NCBI GenBank assembly: GCA_016714045.1 | Contig: JADJNY010000005.1 | Span: forward strand, 1 to 64,000 | Length of the DNA: 64,000 bases | Source of the DNA: Planctomycetota bacterium | Lineage (GTDB): Bacteria > Planctomycetota > UBA1135 > GCA-002686595 | Direction of reading: 5' to 3' | Part shown: positions 1 through 8,402 of the stretch, in pieces | Position numbering within the stretch: the stretch's first letter is position 1 | Layout of the letters: each line of letters begins with the position of its first letter | Program-made: the position numbers and the translations under genes | Notes under the pieces: generated by a model | The model's database searches: none | What the model saw: the letters and a program-made list of their open reading frames with translations, nothing else | Told to the model about the DNA's origin: nothing

Positions 1-1406
1 AGCCCGATCACGGCGCGGACGCGGCCCGCTTCCTCGAGCTTCTGCTTCCACGCGAGCACGGCGCGCACCCACGGCACCGAGCCGATCACCCCGCACGCGA
101 TCGCCGTCCACAAGAGCGCGTCGGCGTACATGCCGAACGGCTGCAGGCGCGCGTCGCCCGAGCCGGCGAAGAACATCGCCTTCAGGTAGCCGAGGGCGTG
201 GTCCAGCGAGTTCGCGCGGAAGAAGACCCAGCCGACGACGACGGCGAGCAGCGTGTACGCGTGGCGCAGCACGCCGGGCGCGCGCTCGAGCAGGCGTCCG
301 AGGAACGGCGCGCTCGATCACCAGGAAGGCGCCGTGGTAGAGCCCCCACACGACGAAGCTCAAGCTCGCGCCGTGCCACAGCCCGCAGAGCGCGAAGACG
401 GTGACCAGGTTGAAGTACGTGCGCGCCTTGCCGCGACGCGGTTGCCGCCGAGCGGGATGTACAGGTAGTCGCGGAACCAGGTCGACAGCGAGATGTGCCA
501 GCGGCGCCAGAACTCGGTGATCGAGCGCGCGATGTACGGGAAGTCGAAGTTCTCGAGGAACGTGAACCCGAACATCCTCCCGAGGCCGATCGCCATGTCC
601 GAGTAGCCCGAGAAATCGAAGTAGATCTGCAGCGTGTAGCAGAGGATCCCGAGCCACGCGAGCGGCGTCGTGAGCTCGTCCATCGGGATCGCGAACACCT
701 GGTCGCAGCACTTCGCGCACAGGTTCGCGATCAGCATCTTCTTCGCGAGGCCGACCACGAAGCGGCGGATGCCGTACGCGAAGCCGTCGCGCGTGACGAC
801 GCGCTGGACGATCTCGGCGGCGACGTCCTTGTAGCGGACGATCGGGCCCGCGATGAGCTGCGGGAACAGTGTCACGTAGAGCGCGAAGTCCGACCACTTG
901 CGCTGCACCGGCGCGTCGCGGCGGTAGACGTCGAGCACGTACGAGAACGCCTGGAACGTGAAGAACGAGATGCCGATCGGCAGGCGGATCAGGTTCGACT
1001 CGGTCAGGAAGATCGAGCGCCAGGCCGAGTCCTCGGGGAGCAGCGTGCCGAGCCGGGGCAGCGGGAGTTCGCGCGCTCCGAGGCCGACGAGCAGGAGGCC
1101 GGCGCTGTCCCAGAGCCAGTCGGCGTACTTGAAGAGGACGAGCAGGCCGATGTTCGTCACGGTGGCCCACACCACGACGTGCCGGGCGGAGCCGCGCTCG
1201 CGCGCGCGCTCGAGCCACAGCCCGAACGCCCAGTTCATCGTGATCGACAGGAGCATGAGCGTGACCAGCACGTTCTCGCCCCAGGCATAGAAGAGGAGGC
1301 TCGCCGCGAGCAGCCAGGCATTGCGCAGGCTCGGCCGGATCACGAAGTAGACGGCGAGGACGAGCGGCAGGAAGAGGAAGACGAACAGGGGCGAGCTGAA
1401 AAGCAT
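1..1406 (-). CDS. MBOAT family O-acyltransferase (AlgI-like), 3' end beyond window, two frameshifts
   Basis: Polytopic membrane protein that should move acetyl groups across the membrane for polysaccharide O-acetylation, as AlgI does for alginate. It starts at 1406 with a hydrophobic N-terminus and has the family blocks FPQLIAGPIVRY, FDFSGYSDMAIGLGRMFGF and FWRRWHISLSTWFRDYLYIP. The frame is lost near 436 (about one base missing). It continues in another frame that carries the essential His in CGLWHGAS and GLYHGAFLVIER. It returns to the first frame near 310 (PFLGRLLERAPG, then VGWVFFRANSLDHALGYLK) and runs past base 1. The two shifts compensate each other, which suggests read errors rather than a dead gene. 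It is the last gene of a minus-strand cassette behind two AlgX/AlgJ-like genes, a typical pairing. Confidence 0.88.
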
Positions 1407-1630
1407 GGATCAGGTCCCCGTCCGTCCCCGGCGCGCCGTCGGCGCGTCGGCGCCGCGTCCCGGGCGCGGTTCCGCGCGGGGGGCGAGGGCGTCTCCGGCG
1501 CGGAATGCGCTCCGAACCGGAGCGCTGCAGCCTCGTTGGATCATCGGCGTATTCTCCCCGATGCGGGCGGGGTGTGACCAGTCCCCATCTGATGGGTGTG
1601 CGCGGCGAGGGTCGTCTCGCGGAGCTTCGT

Positions 1631-3267
1631 TCAGGGCGCGGACCGGATCTCGAGGGCGTGCAGGAGGTACTCGCCCGGCTCGAGGCCGATGCGGAGCGCG
1701 AGTCCGGCGAGGCGCTTCGTGCGGGGAGGCGCAGGAAGACCTCGTTCCGTCCCGGAGCGATCCGCGCGCCGGCGGACTGGCGCCGCCGCGGTTCGGTCTC
1801 GCCCTTCCAGATCGGGAGGACGACGGTCTCCGTCGGACGCGTGCTCTCGACGTCGAGCCGCACGAGGAGGTCGCCCGCGTCCGGGGCGCCGAGCGGGCCG
1901 AACTCGAACGGCGCGAGCGCGACGTAGCTGAGCGCGTCGGAGAGCCGAATCCGCGCGCCCGCGCCCTCCGGGAGCGCTTCGACGCTCGCGCCGCCGCGCG
2001 GGACGAGCGCCGCGACGTCGCTCTCCGTCGCGAGCGCGAACCGCGTCGTCGTCGACGCCTCGAACGCGACCCGCGCGGGGTCGGGCGCGCCGAGGACGTT
2101 CGCGCGCGGATCGAGCGTGACGAGCGCGCGCTCGACGTAGAGCTCGATGAGCACGTCGGGCCGCTCCTCGCGCAGGACCGCTTCGTCGACGTGCGACGTC
2201 CACCGGCACACGAGGCGGGAGAAGCGCGGCGCGAGGAGCTCGCGCAGGCCCGGACCGAACGAATCGTGGAAGAGCACCGCGCGCGGCGCCGCGGGGTCGG
2301 GGCCGGTCGCGACCCACACCTTCACGCCGCGGTCGGCGTACTCCTCGACCCGGACGGGGCCGGCGTGGCGCGGACGGAGCGCGTAGTGGCGCTGCGGGAG
2401 CCGGTCGTCGAGGTACAGCGCGCGGCCCCACGTGTCGCCGTGCCCCGGGAGCTCGACGCGCACGAGCTCCTCGCGCGCGAACGGCGCGAGGGCGGGGAAG
2501 CGCGGTCGGAGCGCATCGAGGATCGCGCGCTGCGCCGCGGCTTGTCCGCGACCGCTCCAGTGCGTCCCGTACTCGTAGTAGACGTGGTCTCCAGGGTCCG
2601 CGCCGTCGCGTTCGACGTCGTGCGCGCGCTCCGCGAGGAGCGCGGGGCGGAGGTCGAGCACGCGCTCGTCCTCCGCCGCGTGCTCGGCGAGCCACGCGTG
2701 CAGCTGTTCGAGGCGCGTCGGTCCCGTCGGCGACCACGCGGCGGGAACGCGCTCGGGGTAGAGGGTCTCCTTGTTCGGCGCGATCACGAACAGCGGCGTG
2801 ATCCCGAGCTCGCGCGCGAACCGTGCGTGGTTCTCGAACCGCGCGTGGAGCGCCGCGAGCTCCTCCGCGCGCAGGGGGAGCCGTCCGCGGTGCACGTCGC
2901 GCGACGCCTCGCCCGTGTAGAACAACCACCCGTCGCGTCCGAGCTCGACGATGGGCGTCGGCGAGACGGCGAAGATTCCGAGGCGCAGCGCGGCGCCCCA
3001 GCGCAAGAGCTGGTCGCGCACTCCGAAGGTGTCCGAGCGCCAGGCCTCGAACCGCGGCGCGAAGGAGCGCAGCCCCTCGAGGTCGGCGCGCACGGCCGGG
3101 AACGCCGCCGGCTCGCGCAGCTCCGTCGTGCGCGGTCCGCGCGCCTCGGGCGAGCGCACGAGCTCGTCGAGCGCCGGCGCGAGCAGCACGGCCGCGAACA
3201 GCGCAACGAGCGCCGTGTCGGAGCGCGAGCGCGCGCGCGCGAGTCGGCGTGCTGCTTCGGAGTCCAT
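1631..3267 (-). CDS. AlgX/AlgJ-like SGNH-fold acetyltransferase, frameshifted near 1724
   Basis: Predicted periplasmic partner of the MBOAT protein, probably transferring acetyl groups to an exported polysaccharide. The chosen start at 3267 gives an N-terminal hydrophobic anchor (TALVALFAAVLLAPAL), then the AlgX-type blocks DGWLFYTGE, FVIAPNKETLYPE, YGTHWSGRG (about residue 234) and FHDSFGPGL (about residue 334, candidate Ser nucleophile). In characterised AlgX/AlgJ the sequence before the catalytic His is Asp-Thr-His; here it is Gly-Thr-His. One base seems to be missing near 1724 beside a short G run. The last residues (TKRLAGLALRIGLEPGEYLL) are in the next frame and end at 1631. It resembles the upstream gene at 3337-4998 over its whole length. 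Confidence 0.85.
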
Positions 3268-3336
3268 CGCGGTCAACGCGCGCGTTCGAGCGCGCGGGCG
3301 CGGGGCGCGGCGACGGGACCGTGCTGCGTCATCGGC

Positions 3337-4998
3337 TCAACGGTCCTTCGCGCCGGGGGCCGCGGGCGACGTCGCGGGAGCCGCATCGTCCGACGGAGCG
3401 GGGTCGAGCCGCACTTCGAGGCGCGTGAACCGGTACGTGCCGGGCTCGATCCCCGGCCGCAGGCGCAGCGGGTGGTCGAACCACGCGCGCTCGAGTTCGA
3501 TCTCGATCGTCGTCTCGCCCGCGTCGACCTGCGCGCTCTGCGCGTTGCGCCGCTTGTACTCCTCCTCGTCGAGGCGGCGGTAGTACAGATCGAAACGGGT
3601 CCCGACGGCGCTCTCGAGCTCGGCGTGGAAGCGCGCCGTCCGCCCGGGCGGGAGCACGAGGCGCGGCAACTCGAGCAGGTCGCCCGTCGTGCCGATGTCG
3701 ACCTCGAGCGCGGGCGGAGCGCCCTCCACGACGCGCCACGCGAGACCGCCGAGGGCCGCGAGCTCGGCCTTCGCGCGCTCGGGCGCGAACGACCAGAGCC
3801 GCTCGACCTCGACCTCCGGCGCGCGCACGGGCGGCGTGGTCGGGAGCACCGCGGCGGCCTGGGGCGTCCAGTAGTCGAAGATGCGCTCGACGAACCAGTC
3901 GATGACGACGTCGGGGCGCGCCTTCTCGATCCGCTCGGCGTCGAAGCTCGCGTCGAAGATCGTGATCGCGTTCGACGCGTGCTCCGTGAGCAGGTCGAGC
4001 ACGCCGAGCCCGAACGAATCGTGCGTCACGACGAGGCGCGGCAGGCGCGGGTCGTTCACGACGCTGCGTCCGCGCGTGCCCGGGCCCTGCTCGGTGAGCA
4101 GCACGCGCCGGCGGGTCTTCTCCGCGGGGATGCTGACGATCGTGCAGTGCGGGTCGAGCAGGTCCTCGACGTACATGCGCTTCGCCCAGCTGTCGGGGTT
4201 TTCGGCGCGGTGGTCGCGGCGGAGCTCCTCCCACGCGAGCGGCGCGACCGCGGGGAAGTCGCGCGCGATGCGCGTCGCGACCGCGTGGTACGCGGCCCAC
4301 ATCCCGAGGCCGTCCCAGTGCGTGCCGAGCGTCGAGTACGCGTGCTGCCGCGGGCCCTCGAGCGCGCGCGCGGCGCGCAGCGCCTCCGTCAGGTCGACGA
4401 ACTCGACGGGCGAGCCGGCGCGGGCGAGGTGCTCGCGGAACTGCTCGAGGCGCGTGGGGCCGAGCTTCTCGAACCACGCGGGGAGGAGCTCCGGGTAGAG
4501 GCCTTCCTTGTCCGGTCCCACGACGAAGAGATAGCGAATCCCGCGCGCTCGGCACCAGGCGTCGCGGTTCTCGAGCAGGGCGCGGAACTGCTCGAGCTCG
4601 CGCTCCGACATCGGACGCACGCCGCGGTGGATTTCGAGCGTGTGGTTGCCGCGGAAGAACAGGAAGTCCGCCTTGCCGAGCAGCACGGTGTCCGTCGTCG
4701 CGACGCCGAAGCCCTGGACTTTGATGCGTCCGTTCGCGCGCAGGAGCACGTCGCGGAGCCCCATGCGGTCCTCGTACCAGCTCGCGAACTCCCCGGGCCA
4801 GGCGCGCGCGGTCCACAGGCCGCGGATCGGTTCGGGGAAGGGCGCGGGGTTGCGGTTCTCGTAGTCGACGGGGCCGCGCACCGCGGCGTCGCGGAGGAGC
4901 TCGTCGACGTGCGGCGCGGCGAGGGCGACGGTGAAGAGCGCGATCGTCATCGTCGCGAGCGCGCCGCGGACGCGGGGGAGGACGCCGACTGTGTCCAT
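3337..4998 (-). CDS. AlgX/AlgJ-like SGNH-fold acetyltransferase
   Basis: Full-length 553-residue member of the AlgX/AlgJ-like family, first gene of the acetylation cassette. ATG 4998 is preferred over GTG 5010 because GGTGGAG lies six bases upstream. One N-terminal membrane segment (MTIALFTVALAAP) predicts a periplasmic enzyme. Blocks seen are DFLFFRGNHTLEIHRG, FVVGPDKEGLYPELLP, STLGTHWDGLG (about residue 226) and VTHDSFGLGVLDLL (Ser about residue 328). As in its neighbour, the position of the AlgX catalytic Asp (DxH) is Gly. The C-terminal 150 residues look like a separate beta-rich, possibly carbohydrate-binding, part. It is 69 bases upstream of the next gene, so probably co-transcribed. 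Confidence 0.88.
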   Translation of the reverse strand: MDTVGVLPRVRGALATMTIALFTVALAAPHVDELLRDAAVRGPVDYENRNPAPFPEPIRGLWTARAWPGEFASWYEDRMGLRDVLLRANGRIKVQGFGVATTDTVLLGKADFLFFRGNHTLEIHRGVRPMSERELEQFRALLENRDAWCRARGIRYLFVVGPDKEGLYPELLPAWFEKLGPTRLEQFREHLARAGSPVEFVDLTEALRAARALEGPRQHAYSTLGTHWDGLGMWAAYHAVATRIARDFPAVAPLAWEELRRDHRAENPDSWAKRMYVEDLLDPHCTIVSIPAEKTRRRVLLTEQGPGTRGRSVVNDPRLPRLVVTHDSFGLGVLDLLTEHASNAITIFDASFDAERIEKARPDVVIDWFVERIFDYWTPQAAAVLPTTPPVRAPEVEVERLWSFAPERAKAELAALGGLAWRVVEGAPPALEVDIGTTGDLLELPRLVLPPGRTARFHAELESAVGTRFDLYYRRLDEEEYKRRNAQSAQVDAGETTIEIELERAWFDHPLRLRPGIEPGTYRFTRLEVRLDPAPSDDAAPATSPAAPGAKDR

Positions 4999-5045
4999 GG
5001 GAAGCTCCACCCGAGCCTACCCGATGGACGCCGAGCGCGGAGCGC

Positions 5046-5111
5046 GCGCGTCAGGCGGCGGTTCGTTCGGCGCTGCGGAGCTCGCGCGTCAGGCCGCCGT
5101 TCGTTCGGCGC
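5046..5111. repeat. short imperfect direct repeat duplicating the 3' end of the MFS gene
   Basis: Bases 5046-5073 and 5084-5111 are 28-base near-copies (two mismatches), 38 bases apart. The right copy encodes the last codons and stop of the MFS gene (AERTAA-stop). The left copy repeats the same codons and stop in another frame just after the gene. Confidence 0.7.
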
Positions 5112-6372
5112 CCTCGTCGAGACGCGGCACGAACGGCAGCACCGCGAGGCCCGGCAGGGCCGCGAACGAGACCAGCGCGAAGAAGCCCTCGAAGCCGAGC
5201 GCTTCCGCGAGGTCGCCGCTCCAGTAGCTCGCGAGCATCGCGGCGACGCCCATCAGGCCGGTCGAGATCGCGTAGTGCGTCGTCGGCCACGCGGAGCGCC
5301 GCGAGATCTGCATCAGGAAGACCATGTACGCGGTGAAGCCGAACCCGTACGCGAACTGCTCCACGCTGACGATCGTGAACACCGCGGCCTTCCCCGGATG
5401 CTCGTGCGCGGCCCACCACAGGAGGATGTTCGGCGCGTGCATCGCGAGCGCCATGGGCCACAAGAGGCGCCGCAGTCCGTAGCGCGCGAGCAGCCAGCCG
5501 CCCGCGATCCCGCCGAGCACGAGCGCGAGCACGCCCAGCGTGCCGTACGCGAAGCCCTGCTCCTCCGTCGTCAGCCCGAGTCCGCCCTTCTCCACGCTCT
5601 CGAGGAGGAACGGCGAGAGCATCGGACCGAGCATCGATTCGCCCGTGCGGTAGAGGAACACGAACGCGAGCACGGCGACGATGCGCGGCTGCCGCAGATA
5701 GTCGAGGAAGGACTCCGCGAAGCCGCGCTCGAGTCCGCGGCCCTTCGCCGCGGGCAGGTCGTGCGCCGGGCGCGGCAGCGCGACGAGGCAGAGCACGAAG
5801 CCGAGGCCGTAGCCCGCGGCCGCGCAAAGAAACGCGTCGCGCCACGCCGTTTCCGCGCCGCCGCGCCGCGCATCGAGCGTGCCCGCGAGCCAGACGACGA
5901 AGCCCGTGACGAAGAGTCGTCCGAGCCGGAAGCACGCGTTGCGGATGCCCGCGAAGCGCGCCTGCTCGCGCTCCTCCAGCGCGAGCAGGTAGAAGCCGTC
6001 CGCGGCGACGTCGTGCGTCGCGGCCGCGATCGCGATCAGGAGCGCGGCGCCGATGGCCCACGCGACGGGCTGTCCGCTCCCCGGCGCGGCGGCGAGCAGC
6101 AGCGCGCCGGCGAGCACGGCGGCCTGGGAGGCGACGATCCAGCGCCGGCGCGTCGCGACGAGCTCGACGAGCGGGCTCCACAGCGCCTTGAGCTGGAACG
6201 GCAGCGTGACGAGCGTCGAGGCGTGGCCGATCGAGGAGAGCGACGCTCCGGCGACCTTCAGGAACGTCGTCGTGGCGGTCTGGACGAGGAAGTACTGCGC
6301 GCCCTGCTGGACGTAGAGCGGCGGGACGAAGCTCCACGGGCTCCGCGCGCGCCGGGCGGATTCGCTCTCCAT
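5089..6372 (-). CDS. MFS permease, AmpG-like
   Basis: Inner-membrane major-facilitator transporter of 427 residues with about 12 hydrophobic segments. The N-terminal half (FLVQTATTTFLKVAGASLSS, then LVTLPFQLKALWSPLVELVA) resembles AmpG-type muropeptide permeases, which import anhydro-muropeptides for wall recycling. Substrate is inferred from this resemblance only; other small-molecule MFS carriers are possible. The start at ATG 6372 removes a long upstream extension that is only antisense to der. A candidate promoter lies 6381-6409. It is divergent from der and precedes the acetylation genes by 90 bases, so read-through into them is possible. Confidence 0.85.
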   Translation of the reverse strand: MESESARRARSPWSFVPPLYVQQGAQYFLVQTATTTFLKVAGASLSSIGHASTLVTLPFQLKALWSPLVELVATRRRWIVASQAAVLAGALLLAAAPGSGQPVAWAIGAALLIAIAAATHDVAADGFYLLALEEREQARFAGIRNACFRLGRLFVTGFVVWLAGTLDARRGGAETAWRDAFLCAAAGYGLGFVLCLVALPRPAHDLPAAKGRGLERGFAESFLDYLRQPRIVAVLAFVFLYRTGESMLGPMLSPFLLESVEKGGLGLTTEEQGFAYGTLGVLALVLGGIAGGWLLARYGLRRLLWPMALAMHAPNILLWWAAHEHPGKAAVFTIVSVEQFAYGFGFTAYMVFLMQISRRSAWPTTHYAISTGLMGVAAMLASYWSGDLAEALGFEGFFALVSFAALPGLAVLPFVPRLDEGAERTAA

Positions 6373-6380
6373 GCGCGAGC

Positions 6381-6409
6381 ACCCTAGCGTCGCGGAAGGC
6401 GCTTGTCCG
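6381..6409 (-). promoter_or_regulatory. candidate promoter of the MFS gene
   Basis: On the minus strand, CGGACA (6409-6404) and TAGGGT (6386-6381) are separated by 17 bases. The -10-like element ends 8 bases before the ATG. It abuts the der promoter, making a compact divergent pair. Confidence 0.35.
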
Positions 6410-6438
6410 TTGTCCCCTGGAGCGCGCTCCCGTACCCT
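6410..6438 (+). promoter_or_regulatory. candidate promoter of der
   Basis: TTGTCC (6410-6415) and TACCCT (6433-6438) with a 17-base spacer, 21 bases before the der start codon. The spacing fits a housekeeping-sigma promoter adapted to high GC. Confidence 0.4.
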
Positions 6439-6459
6439 GTTCGCCCCCGAACGGCGCCC

Positions 6460-7863
6460 ATGGACTCCTCGATCAAGAAACGACTGCCGCGCGTTGCCAT
6501 CGTCGGCCGGCCCAACGTGGGCAAGTCGACGCTCGCGAACCGGATGTGCGGCAGCCGCGTGTCGATCGTCGAGCCGACGGCCGGCGTCACACGCGACCGC
6601 GTCGCGATCCCCGCGCGCCTCGCGTGCGAGGTCGGCGTGCGCTGGGTCGAGGTCGTCGACACGGGCGGCATCGGCGTCGTCGACCGCGACGACCTCGGGC
6701 CGCAGGTCGAGGAGCAGATCCGGCTCGCGCTCCTCTCCGCCGACGTCGTCCTGTGGCTCGTCGACGTCCGCGACGGCATCACGCCGCTCGACCAGGAGGT
6801 CGCGCGCCGCTTGCGCGGGTTGAATCTGCCCGTGCTGCTCGTCGTGAACAAGGTCGAGGGCCAGAAGCTCGAGTGGGACATCGACGCGTTCCGCGCGCTC
6901 GGCGGCTTCGAAGGGCCGTTCCCGATCAGCGCGCAGAACGGTGGCGGGCTCGAGGAGCTCTACGAGCGCGTGCTCGAGCTCATCCCGCGTCCGACCGGCG
7001 AGCTCGACGAGTCGGGCTACGAAGCGCCGCCCGCGACGCCCGTGATGAAGCTCGCCGTCGTCGGCCAGCGCAACGCGGGCAAGTCGACGCTGATCAACGC
7101 GCTCGCACGCGAGGAGCGCATGATCGTCTCCGAAGTGCCGGGCACGACGCGCGACGCCGTCGACGTGATCTTCGAGCGCGACGGACGGACCTTCGTCGCG
7201 ATCGACACGGCCGGCGTGCGCAAGAAGAAGAGCCACGAGGACGCGATCGACTTCTACTCGGACGCGCGCTCGCACAAGTCGATCCGCCGCGCCGACGTCG
7301 TCGTCCTCCTGTTCGACGTGACGCGCAAGCTCTCGGGCATCGACAAGGACCTCGCGCGCTACGTGATCGACCACCACAAGGCGGTCGTGCTCGCCGCGAA
7401 CAAGTGGGACCTCGTCGAAGGGCTGACGCCCGAGGACTTCCGCTCCTACATCGAGGGCACGCTGCCGCAGCTCACGTTCGCGCCGATCGCGTTCCTCTCC
7501 GGGAAGGAAGGCAAGGGCGTCGACGAGCTCTTGGAGCTCGCGCTCGAGCTCTTCGAACAGTCCCAGCTGCGCGTGACGACCGGCGAGCTGAACCGCGTGC
7601 TCGAACGCGCGATGGAAGCGCGGCCGCCGAGCTCCGGCGGACACGCCGCGCGCATCTTCTATGCGACGCAGACGGGCGTCGCGCCGCCCACCGTCGTGCT
7701 CTTCGTCAACGACAAGAAGCACTTCGGGAAGGACTTCCTCCGCTACCTGACGCACCAGTTGCGCGAGGAGCTCCCGTTCAAGGAAGTCCCCGTGCGCCTA
7801 GTGCTGCGCGACCGCGGGGATCCGCCCGAGCCCGGCACAGACGCCGGCGAGAGGGACGCATGA
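6460..7863 (+). CDS. der: ribosome biogenesis GTPase Der (EngA)
   Basis: Tandem-GTPase protein needed for 50S subunit assembly; 467 residues, close to the usual size. The first G domain starts with GRPNVGKST (residues 16-24), with DTGG following. The second starts with GQRNAGKST (about residue 202) with DTAGVRKK and ANKWD. The C-terminal KH-like domain ends the protein. The first domain's base-recognition motif reads NKVE instead of the usual NKVD, a conservative change. ATG 6460 is chosen because it directly precedes the conserved N-terminus and follows a good promoter; an in-frame upstream start at 6403 would add non-conserved residues. Its stop overlaps the next start (ATGA). Confidence 0.97.
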   Translation: MDSSIKKRLPRVAIVGRPNVGKSTLANRMCGSRVSIVEPTAGVTRDRVAIPARLACEVGVRWVEVVDTGGIGVVDRDDLGPQVEEQIRLALLSADVVLWLVDVRDGITPLDQEVARRLRGLNLPVLLVVNKVEGQKLEWDIDAFRALGGFEGPFPISAQNGGGLEELYERVLELIPRPTGELDESGYEAPPATPVMKLAVVGQRNAGKSTLINALAREERMIVSEVPGTTRDAVDVIFERDGRTFVAIDTAGVRKKKSHEDAIDFYSDARSHKSIRRADVVVLLFDVTRKLSGIDKDLARYVIDHHKAVVLAANKWDLVEGLTPEDFRSYIEGTLPQLTFAPIAFLSGKEGKGVDELLELALELFEQSQLRVTTGELNRVLERAMEARPPSSGGHAARIFYATQTGVAPPTVVLFVNDKKHFGKDFLRYLTHQLREELPFKEVPVRLVLRDRGDPPEPGTDAGERDA

Positions 7864-8348
7864 ACCATCGCACGCTGCTCGGACTCGTCTGCGTCCTGTT
7901 CCTCGGCTTCGCGGCGAGCTGCGCCGCGACCGCGCCGGCCCCGCAGTGGGTCTCGTCGCGCGTGGCGGCCGGGAACGAGCGCCTCCTGCTCGAGGTCACG
8001 GAGCTCGCACTGCGCAAGACGAGCTTCCCGGTCGGCGCGGGGCTCGATCCCGCGCATCTGACGGCGACCTCCGGCTGGAAGATCTCGCTCGCTCCGTTCA
8101 AGGGCAAGGGCTTCCGCGAGCAGGCGGTGGTGCAGTTCACGCGCGAGGCGGGGAACGGCCGCTACAAGGCCGAGGTGCGCGTCAAGCGCGAGCGCAACGA
8201 GGACCTCGTGCGGCCGATGGACCTGACCTACGCGCAGTGGGAGTCCGAGCCCGACAACGTGGAGCGCGCGCGCGTCGTGCTGCACTTCATCGAGGCGCTC
8301 CTGTCCACGGGCGATGAAGTCGTGCCGAAGGGGCCGGAGAAGCGCTGA
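7860..8348 (+). CDS. small lipoprotein of unknown function
   Basis: 162-residue protein translationally coupled to der by an ATGA overlap. The N-terminus MNHRTLLGLVCVLFLGF, followed by AASC with Cys21, is a convincing type II signal peptide, so it should be lipidated and face the periplasm. The mature part is charged and beta-rich (GRYKAEVRVKRERNEDLV) with no motif I recognise. Coupling to a ribosome-assembly GTPase may be positional only. Confidence 0.8.
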   Translation: MNHRTLLGLVCVLFLGFAASCAATAPAPQWVSSRVAAGNERLLLEVTELALRKTSFPVGAGLDPAHLTATSGWKISLAPFKGKGFREQAVVQFTREAGNGRYKAEVRVKRERNEDLVRPMDLTYAQWESEPDNVERARVVLHFIEALLSTGDEVVPKGPEKR

Positions 8349-8402
8349 CGCACGGAGCGCAGCGCGGGCCGCGCGTCGAATGGAACCGACGCCGCCGCGC
8401 GA

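Noticed and set aside
1405..6387. A 1660-codon open frame on the plus strand
   Set aside because: It is antisense to four recognisable genes, is almost entirely Arg, Ala, Glu and Gly, and has no motif. Long shadow frames are expected at this GC content.
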